This document shows, piece after piece, positions 35,601 through 46,600 of a DNA stretch of 64,000 nt. Below the pieces are notes generated by a model. It searched no databases. It was not told where the DNA came from and worked only from the letters and a program-made list of their open reading frames with translations. A program made the translations under genes and the position numbers. Origin of the DNA: Triops longicaudatus (taxonomy: Eukaryota; Arthropoda; Branchiopoda; Notostraca; Triopsidae); NCBI GenBank assembly GCA_022885665.1, contig JAGQDJ010000184.1:62001-126000 (forward strand), read 5' to 3'. The number at the start of each line of letters is the position of its first letter. The stretch's first letter is position 1.

Positions 35601-38600
35601 GAATCCAACGTATTTTGTGTTTCCAGGCATTCCTTGAATTACTTCAAGACATTTCTTATAACTAAGGCAGCTTGTTTTTTGTATTTAATGAACAAGGTCG
35701 TGCGTATACAAGCTAAGCAGGCAATAGGGTGCACAGGACTATAAGCCAACATTCACCGGCTTATTTTTTTCGTTACAAATGTTTTTTTTTTTCGGTTTTC
35801 ACCGTGTATAGCCCAATGCTTGCAACCCCTAGGTCTAAAATAACAAAGACGAGAATGTTTTCTAGGCTTTACCGTTAAGTGGAGCTTGCATTGTTAAGTA
35901 AACACTTTCGTGAAATTTTCATAGGCATACAAAGGAAGGAAGCGTTTATAGTTGAGAAAGCACTTCGATGAAACTCTTGTTGTTGAAAATATATTACACA
36001 CCTCCGCTACTCAAGGAAAGTCCAACTGAAGCTTTGATTGTTGAGAAAACGTATTAACAGAACCTGCATTATTTGAAGAAATACTTGTCCTAAACTTTCT
36101 ACCACTGAAGCAATCTCCAACAAAAACATCAATTGTTGCAGAGACATATATTAATACTATTGTGAATGGGGACGCACTAGTTGTAAGTTACTGAAGTTGG
36201 AGTAATAATCCATTGACACTTCCACTGTTGCAGAAACACATTACGAAAACTTTAGCTGATGAAGAAATTCCAAGTTACTTAAGAAATCCATGCTCTATCC
36301 ACCCTTTAAATCAAACAGGCGTGAAACTTCTATTTCTGACAAAGTGACGGAATAGTACTAGCTAGTACACTTACACTAGCTTCAATTGAAGAGTTATTCC
36401 AATGATTTGTAGAAAAAAATGCCCTATTCAGCTTCCGAAGAAAACGCGAGTAAAACTCCTGTTGTTAGATAAAATAGGATTGCAACCAGACTTTCGATGT
36501 TGAAGCAAGCGAATTCCATTGTTGGCACTTCTACGAAGATGTCACTGTATAAAAACTAGGATAGCTCAACTTCTTCTCCGAACAAAACCTACCGTTAGAG
36601 TGCATTGCTTAAAACTAGTCGACTTTCATTTAGAAGCAAAATTACCCGTTCTTTTCTACTGAAGTTCATTTATCGTTAACCGAATTAAAACCGCTTTCCT
36701 TAGCGTGCAGTCGCCAAGTCTGACATGTATACTCAGTTCATTTGCACTTTCTGCCTCCCATTGGAAGAGTTCATTTCCCTAAAACCACACTTCAAGGCCA
36801 CTGCTTAAAATGTCTATTTTCTTCTCATTACACAGCACCAACTTCTCTGGAAGAAACTTATGATATATCAAACGTCAATTTAAAAAAAGAAAAAAAAGCA
36901 GAATATGACTAATTAATGAGTCTCCTCCATGTCAGGCCCCGGTTGGGTGCCTAAAGTTATTGACTTTCAGAAATTCTAGAAAATGCACTGATGACGTTAA
37001 TCCTTACTGAATATTAAAATTCTGAAGTTCGAGAGGCAGAAATGTTTCATCGTTCAAAGTCAAAACGCCTGCGGTGATATTTTTATTTAAAAGAAAATCC
37101 CGCTTCAAATATTCTCAAGCTATACGTCACTTCCACAGGGTTGGTGAACTTCCAACCTGCTTGCTAGCAAGAGAGGCGTGTCCTTTATTAGCTTCCATGT
37201 TGCGAGGGAGTTAAGGGCAAGACTTTGTGAAGGGTAAAACCGGGTACGAGGGTGGACTCTTAATGACACCGAGCCACGCCAAAAGAAGTCTCGAAGATTT
37301 AATGAACCATGCAGCAGTATACTTTGAAGTGGGCCTATTTCCTAAAACCCAACCCTCAACACACACTTCGTAGTGCGGTACACATATGCACTCTCTTGCT
37401 TGCTGCGGGGAAGGAAAAGTTAACTTTTTGCTTGGTTGCGAGCCACAACTCGCGCAGTTTGTGTCAATAAAAAATCGTCACAATAATTGATTTTTGTTCC
37501 AATGACCTCCAACTTGTGTGTGGGTTAATTTATGCGACTTTTGCCTTTTGTTGCAGGTCGATGCGGCCCTGAGAGTCCCTGCGATCAATTGTGCATTGAA
37601 CTTCATGATGGAACTTTTGAATGCGATTGCCAACTAGGATACTATTTGCAGCCCAATGGATACACTTGCACACGTAAGCTAATTTGGCTTCCGTTTTTTT
37701 TTTTTTTTTTCTTTTTCTAGGGACGATCAAATGACTTAACGGTCCAATCAGCATTGCAATAGAAGAGAGATGATTAGGATTGCTCCTGTAAGCTGATACT
37801 GGAGAGGCGAGTCTCTCCCTTAGCTGAGACAGTTTGATTTTCTGCGATCAAGTTTCGCTAAAACATATTATTAGAGTCATCAAGGTAATTACCTCCATTT
37901 ACCGATGTAATGAGGTTAAAGTCTCTCAGAAATGACACTTGCGAGGTGAATACTTCCTTTATTTGATATGATTTCTCAACAAAATGTTCAGGTACCGCCA
38001 GGGGCGTCGCGAGGGTGTTTTCATTGGGGGTGGAGTCTTAATTACACCGACTGGATTTGACGATCGGAGTGTGATACTTCGTTACCGAGTCGACTTTTGA
38101 CTAATTATTGGGGGGTGCATCCCCCAAACCCCCCTCACGACGCCCTGGGTACCGTATCTTAATAATCGTCTCAGTGAGTAGCTTGATTTAAAGGTTAATA
38201 CGGTGGTACTTCTCTAAACCGATTCTTCGAGGACGAATTCAACCGATAAATAGAACAGTACCTTCTCTAAACAAATAAATGTCTCCATATATTGATCTAA
38301 GTTGAGTTAAGCTTTCTGTAAATGTTTGAAGCTTTATTGTAGACTACGCAACAAGGTATAAGGAACATAATTCGTCTACCTCCGTTATCCGATAATCTAA
38401 GGACCCTCTATAAACCACTACCAGCTTATTCCTTGTTCCCTCTTATTAATATATGCATATATATTTTCCTCAAGTCTCTCTTGTACGGTACATGCTTTCT
38501 TCAGGGATAATATTTTGCAGAGACTGCCCATGGCAAAGTGAATTACCTCCGTTGTCGGTTGGAGTGCTACACTAATTCATCAAAATTGCAAACTCTCTCC

Positions 38601-41600
38601 CAATAAATACTTTCTGCTGATGTTTTCTCCCGGCTTGGTATTTCGACGGTGGTATCTTGAATTTGCCCATAGAAATTGTTCTATTTGAAGCTATCGATTT
38701 ACGAAGGTTGTTTTGTTCACGAATTTCAACCGCAAAATACAACCTCAAAATATACACAGAAACAATAAGCCAAAACTAACCAAATTAAAGCAAGTAATAC
38801 ATCAGCAGTTAATTAAGAGTAGCTTACACAAAATAACCTATGTTTACACAAGGCTATCAGTGATCCGATGTTAACCGCCATGAAAGGCCAACGTCATGAT
38901 TTTCATCTTACGAATGTCCCGAATAAAGTAAATCTACTAAGGTAGATTTTAAAAACCATTAAAAGCAAAGACGAAGGGAAAAAAAAGTCATGCTCGCGCA
39001 AATAGGCCTATTACAAGTAGAAAGAAAATTAAAACTATCCATTTTACGTAAAATTTTAAAATTCCCGTGCCCAAACTAGAAAAAGTTTATCTTAACTTCA
39101 CCACTGTAAGTAATAAAAAAAAACTGTTAGATCACGTTGTTACAAGGAGTGCTGTAGGAAGCTTCAAACGGCGGGAATGCTGAGGAATTGGCCGGCCCGA
39201 CCGTGTTTCCTTCGGTTTAGTCAGACCCATCAAGCTTCTTAGCACTAATACGTTTGCGATGGAATGTTAAAGGGTTCTATTTATAGTTGAAACCTAATCT
39301 GCCGGAACTACACTTTAAATTATAGAAAACCGTCATCTAGCTAAAATGACATAGCGAAAAGAAAGAAACGCCCTCTTGAGGAGTGAAATCCGACGTTGCA
39401 AACTCCTGAGTAATTGATTGTTCTCTAAATCGCTTCAACTCGGCTAGGAAATTCTCCAACAAGTAGACCATACTTTGAACGGACTCAGCTGAACATGCCG
39501 TGGTCGGGGGAACACTATTCCCCTCGGCCTGTTTACAGCTAACGAGCTTTCTTACATTCGTTTTTGTTTCATCCTCTTTTTCGCATCTATTACACCGTTT
39601 CGCTCCTTTCGTGAGTGCAGTAAAAGAAACACAAGAAAAAGCTCGCAAAAACCGAAGCTTTTGTGCCGGGAAAGGGAACCCAAGCCTCCAATAATCTCCA
39701 TCCCTTCCGAACTTTTCTTTCACCTGGCTTTTGAATGCGAAAAGACAACATGAACGGGTTCACTAACTTTCGGGGGGATTAAGTGGATACTTTTTACCCT
39801 CCGAAAAACGAGTTAGAAATGAGTTATACCGCTTCTGAGAAGCCTAGATATAATTTTTTAGTATTGTTTATGGTTAGTTTTGGAAGTCCATAGTGAGCAA
39901 GGAATCAGACAAGTAACTTAAAATCTACCCCAAGGCAAGAAAAATACTTTTTTTTTTCGTCCAGACAACTTTTCTGTAGCCAGACAAGGGTAAAGGGGGA
40001 GAGCTTCTTCTGGCCGTGTATTTTTCCAAGGAGCTTCTTCTAGCCATGTATTTTTCCAGTGTCAAGACTCTTGTCTAATGAAAGAAATCTCTAGAGAGAA
40101 GTGCATAGTTTCGTTTGCTTCGAGTTGGTTGTGTTTGTTGTGTCTTTCGTGGCAGGGACGCGAAAATCTTGGTTTTGTTTCTTTTTCTACTTTTTCTGTT
40201 CTTGTACTTCTGATATGCACAAAGAACTTCATACCGAGATAAAAGGAGCTTGCTAATTCTTTTAGAGATATTCCCAAGTAAAACCATAACTTTGCCCCAA
40301 CAAAGAAAATTCTGTATGACTTTAAGAGCTAACGGACCGATTTTTTTCTTTTTCTGGGGTTTTGCAATGATCTTGTTACAATAATGACTTTCTTTGGCTA
40401 ACCTTTGCCTTTTACCTCTTGACAACCATGTTTGGGCAAAAAACTACCAGCTGGTAGCAATATCGACAGTAGTGGCGGTGGCGGGGAAGAAATTGACGTC
40501 ATCTACTTGGCCGAAACATCACTCACTGCCAAAGATGCGGAAACTGAGCTTGTCCAGTCTCGTCCGACGCTTTCAGAGTACCAAGACGATCAACCTCAAC
40601 AAGCTGAAGACGACAACGACAAAGACGAAACGCCCCTTCGTGGCCCACACGTCACCCCATCAATAACTCCACCCACTACCAGTAGTAATAGTCTGACCAC
40701 GGCCAAAGTCGTAGAAGTTGATGATGAAGAAGAAGAAAGCGAAGGAGAAGAAGACGAAGAAGAAGAGGAATATGAGGAAGAAGATGGTGATAATCCGGTT
40801 AGCGATAACTGTGAGAGACAATGTAGTACCGGAAGGTGTATTGAAGGAAGTACAGGACGGAAAGTGTGTCAATGTCCGCCGGGATTTCAAGGAAATGACT
40901 GTCAAACTCGTAAGTTTCCCTTTCTTTTACAATCCGTGTTGCCTGACCTGAGAGATTTCTTGCTTTCTAGCGGATTTGGTTTAGTGAAGTTTGGAGACAA
41001 AGCTTTAAAGTACTTTAGGATGCACTACTAAATCTTGCTAATGAAAAGGAGTTTATTTTCCATTTTTGTATTTACCTCAAATAGCATGCTTAGTCGCTAC
41101 TTTACACCAACCTCGCTTGACTAACCTTGGTCAACTATCCAAGAAGGTTAATTAACATACTTTATTACCCATAGTTAGGTCATCAACCACGGTGCACCGC
41201 CAAAACATAGTTAATTAACCACGGTTTATCCAAACTTGGTCACCATGTTTTGCCACCTAAGTTTGCTTTACTAACCATAGTTTATTATATAAATTGGTTT
41301 ACTAACCACGTTTATAGCTCAGAATTGGTGGATTAACCATGATTTACTCAAACCTGCTTACCTTAATCGTGATTAACTTCTTAGTCTATCCTAATACTCA
41401 GCCAGTCATGGGCTGCATTTCCATTGCCATCTTAATACGTTACGGAGCAAAACATTACAGATTATGGTGCTAGTTTCGTTCGCAAATGCATCTTAAGATA
41501 TTTACGCTGTGTCTGCAATTATAGATATCGGAAGAACATGTTAACAAGCGAAAGTACCACGGTAATCTGTTCTGATTTGCTCAGGAAAAGTGCAAGCACA

Positions 41601-43623
41601 GTCTCAGACTTGCTACTCTATTTAACCTAGGTTGATTACATTAATCTAGATTTTAAAAGCTTAACAATGGTTAACAGATCACCGCCCAAATAATACACTT
41701 TTGTAACTAGTGTTAAGTGACACTAAAGAGCGCAATTTTGGTTACTTAAGGAAAACACAACCTGGTTTTTAAGCTATACCCAACAATCAATTACCTAGCA
41801 GTGGTTACGCTCCTAAACGATTAATTTAGTTTTCCTCACCTTGTTCACGAAATGTTTGTCCTCTCTTCCTCTTTCCTCTCCCCCTTTTCCACCCTTTAAA
41901 TCGTGTTTTTTAAATTTCCTTTAAGGTGACGTGGATGTAGACGCTGGTCGGTTCCCACGTTTCCATGGCGGGATTGGGAAACGACGAAGTTACTTGGCGT
42001 TCGCTCCTCTAAGAGGCGCTTATCGGGACTTGGATTTGTTACTCGAGTTTCACCCCGAAGCTCCTGATGGAGTTTTGCTCGTGTCAGGCGAACGCGAAGA
42101 CTTGTCGGGGGATTACGTCGCCCTCTTGCTCAGGAACGGGTATTTGGAATTCAGGTGAGCACTCTCTTTCTTCCTCATCCACATTTTTTTTATTTACTTT
42201 TCTTGTTTTCCTCGCTTATCTCTACGCTCTACTCTTTCCTTTTCGCATTGGCAAACTCCGGAGTATCAAATCGTTCCAGCAATTCTTGCTAAACGAGAGG
42301 CAAGGAAATGGTTTGCAATTCGATAAAGAGTCTTTCCTACTGTGATTTCTAAAATAAACCCTCCGTAAGAGAAGAGAGCTAAGAAAACACAAATTCCCTT
42401 TTCGGTCGCACTTCACTGAGCTCAAATATACCTCTGACGGAATCCTTTCCTTCCGTAAAGCTCGTAAAAACTTGGGAAGACATGGTTGGGTGGAGGGAGA
42501 GGCGGGGTTAGGGTGTTTTCGGTGCAAATATGATAATTGACCAATCTGGAAAATTGGTTGTGAGGCAAAAAAAGTGGAGCAAAATTGGACGTGTTTTTAT
42601 GTCCCGCATACTAAGAATAATGGAAAGATTGATTTTTCATGGTTTGATTTGATTCTTTCTTCTTTCACGACGAATAGATTTGATTGCGGGTCGGGTACGG
42701 GCGTTTTACGGTCGACCGACCCTGTGCGACTCCACCGTTGGAATCGCGTTCACGTCGAGCGACACGGCTGGGAAGCGCACTTGCAATTGAACCACGGCCA
42801 TTACATCAAAAGCAAGTCACAGGTTAGTACTCTTCGAAGGTTTTAAGAATTTAGGGGCCAACGAGACAATGCAAGAGTCGTGTTAGAGGAAGGAAAAAAG
42901 AAAGAATGGTTTCGGAATAGAGCGGCGTGATTAGAAGCTTTGGAAGCACGGAATATTTCCGTAACGGGGATATAGGTCTCATTAAGGGCGCGTTGTGAGT
43001 TTGGCATGGAATTCCGGCGAGGCCGTTAATTACTCGCAGAGAGTCTTGACGTCATCAAAAGTTGCAGTTTCGAAAGATTATAAAGTTTTTGATTGACTTT
43101 AAAAATTAATAACTAAGAAAGGTCTTACGCCTGAGTGCCTTGAAAGATTATGGAAATTGTGAAGTAACAAACTTCAAACAGAGAGGAAAATCGTTGAGCC
43201 TTATATAAACATGGATTTAGCTGAACAATTAATCGTTGATTAAGTAGAATAGTGATCTAGGTTAAGTTAGTGAAAACAAGGTTGGCTTTAAACCGTGGTA
43301 AGGTGTTTGGATTTTCGCCTGAGATAGGTTTACAGCAGTTAACAAGCTGCAAGTTCGATTATACGTGAGTTTCTGTTATTTAAGTTGAACTGAATTAGAA
43401 ACTCAGGCTAGGCCAATGTAAACGTGGGTTATTTGTTGACCATGGTGTAGGCCTACATGGCCAGGCAAGATTTCGTACGAAACGTTCGAAAAATTAACTA
43501 TTTTACGAGACAAAGTTTGGTTACCTTTGCAAGGATCCTAAGACCACCTGTAACCTAGGTGAGGTTTGTATGAAGACTGGTTTGTGTTAACTAGGTAAAT
43601 GGACACGCTAATGCCAGTTGTGG

Positions 43624-43654
<31 letters not shown>

Positions 43655-46600
43655 AATAACAGCTCCACATAGCAGTATTTCGAGTGCATAATTTGTAAAA
43701 CTTCGTTAATAACCCAAGTTACCTTCAGTCTAAAGGGTGGGTAACGTTAACCTGGGTTACCTGCTTCTGGATTACTTATGAGAGTTATGAAATTCTACTT
43801 TTTGGGCCTTACATAAACTAACAAACAATACGCATGATTACCCATAGGTCAGATATTAATCAAGAGTTAAGTGTGAACGCCGGTAACTTGAGTTAACTCA
43901 GCTTCAATCTTTTACACCGCAGTAAATATATACATATACTTGTTCATAACGAGAAATCAAGTAAGAAGACCTGAATTAACCTTACTATTAACTCAGACTA
44001 GGTTAGTTGTAACATAAGTTAGTATTAACAGTGAATAGTCCCGTTGTAACCCTTGTCTAATAATTTTAACACTATCTCTTTACCTTGCCTGATGTTATAA
44101 ACAGCAACACGAACCATTTTGCATCTTTCAGGGCGTTTTCTCGCGAATAACCTTCCGAAAACCATTATTCGTGGGAGATTTGGGCAATATGACAGCTGGG
44201 GCAAACAAGCTCTCTTTGCCAGACAATAGCACAGGCTTCCGGGGATGTATCAAACATCTCCTAATCAACCGTCGTGTCTACGATTTCCGTTTTGCGCCCT
44301 ATGGTGATGCCATTGAAGGCTGGGACATTGGTAAGGATACTAAGCACGTTTTACTACTCGTTAACTACATCAGAACTAATAATGAATTAATTACTGAAAA
44401 GTATTCACCGGACTCAAAACTGTTATATCTTAGTTAACTAAGCGTAACTTCACATTTTCATAGAGTAAAAAATTTTCGAATATGACAAGTTGGAACTTGT
44501 AAACTAAATTAATTAAATTTCTTTTCAGCGGAATGCGATAGCGAACTATGCAGCAGCGCCCCATGTCTCCACGGCGGAAAATGCATGTCTGCGCCGGGTA
44601 CCGCAAGAGGGCTAACGTGTTTATGCCCTCTGGGCTTTTTGGGCGAATTTTGCGAAACACCGATCGATTTACAAGCAAGTTTTTGTTTCCCACTTTTTCT
44701 TTTGCGTACTTTTCACGTATATTTAATGAATGCTAAATTCGAGATTTTTCTCTTCTTTTTTTTTCCTTTTTTTATGTATGAAAATTAGGTCCCGTCTTTC
44801 AACGGTTCTTCGCACCTTCGTTATGGCGGCCCTGAACCCGTGGCTACCCTGTTCCTTGACCTCGAATTAAGCATCCAACCCAAGTCCAACGATGGCTTGT
44901 TACTATTCAGCGGCCGTGCCTCACGAGACTCGGGAAACGATGAAGCAAGCCCGGATTTTTTTGCCCTTTTACTCCGGAATGGTTACGTGGAATTCATTTT
45001 TGACTTGGGCTCGGGCCAATGTGTCCTCAAGTAAGGCAAAATTCACCAAATAGAAAACAAAAAGAAAAGGAAAACCTCAGAAAACTTGAATAAAAGGGAG
45101 ATAAAATAGTACAAGGACAAGCTTTTACTTGAAGGAATCTTTTCCGACACCAGAGGGCTATAAAGAAGACTGACAGGATCGTTTATGTTTCTGTCATTTT
45201 TTATGTTCCCCTTTTTCCCCGTGAATAGGAGTCCTAAGCGTTTGACACTGGGCCATTGGCACAAAATCCGGGTCATGCGAACAGGACGCGAAGCGTTACT
45301 CAAGATTGAAGGACAACACCCGGTGGTGGAGATAGCGCCCGGAGCGTTCACCCAGATGACCCGGTCACCTTGGTTATATCTAGGAGGATTGCCGGCACTG
45401 TCATTGTTGCCTGAGTCGGTGAACGTGAACTCGGGCTTTACTGGCTGCGTCCAAAAGGTAAGATTACTGACAAACAGCCTTCTTTTCCTTACCAAGACAG
45501 AGTATTCTATAACCCAGCCTACCCTTGTTCAGTATTCGGACGAGAAAGCTGAGTTGTAGTAATTATACGTGTTTTTATGGGTTTGGGCAAAAAGCTGATG
45601 GTTAATGAGAAGAACATCAGATTACTGTCGTCAGCACTGTCGGGATTAAACGTGGAAGGTTGTAGTAGCCATCGCTGCGGCATTGAGACGCCCTGTGGCA
45701 CGATGGGGCGTTGCATGCCTAATGGTACAGAATATCAATGCTCGTGCCCCATTGGCTGGTACGGCCCTGCGTGTGACCAAGAATGGAATATGGAAGAATC
45801 GATGGTGCCTCGCTTTAGTGGCAGAAGCTTTTTGCACTTTGCCGGACAACATATCGACGACCAGTAAGATAATTTCGCCGATCTCTATTTCGAGATTAGA
45901 CGGCAGAAATTTATTACTTTCGCTTAAACATTTATATTTGCACTCCAGAAATTGTACTTCATAGTTTACTTACTGTGCAGATTTACGTGATTCTTTTAGT
46001 AACGAGGGCATTGACTTAAAGCTTGAAACGTTGCACTACGTTCTAAACACAGGATGTAATAGAATCCGGATATAAGAGAACATTAACCTAAGAAATTTTT
46101 TTATGCGTATTCAACTCTTTATTAATTTTCTTCAATCCTCGATCCTAATTAATCCGTGTAATTTTAAATTATTGTAACCCACGTTACAATTAAGCTACAG
46201 TGGAATCGCGTTACAACGATCCTCTCGAGAACATCAAAAACTGTTCAGTGAAACCGGAGCTCGTTATATCAGAAGTATCCTCTTTAATTCAGTCTACCAA
46301 ATCCAGGACCGTAACAGTCCATCTACTATAACCGATAGATCGTTACAAAAGGGTTCGTTATAACGAGTTTTTATTGTATAACTCAAGTTTAATTCTAAAC
46401 CATTGACATTTAAAGGAATTTTTAACAATACGCTAGGCATTATATTTCTTTTATATTGGGGTTCAGCAACCGAAGAATTAACTCGTTTTCTTTTCCAAGG
46501 TTAAACGGTCACGACCTCATGTTGAGTCTCCGCTTCAAAACCACCCAAGCCGGCGGGTTATTGTTATGGGCGGGACGTAAAGATAGTCAAGATTCGGATT

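Larger units (their letters stand above)
20778..37556. other. Large first intron of the EGF-LamG gene (inferred)
   Basis: The donor at 20778 reads GTAAGTTTG after CAGG; the acceptor at 37555-37556 follows TTTTGTTGC. The 16.8 kb between contains TIR elements, tandem repeats, an exact X-box and two short open frames listed separately. I recognise no conserved exon here. If the first exon is wrong, this is intergenic DNA plus an unidentified 5' part of the gene. Confidence 0.5.
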
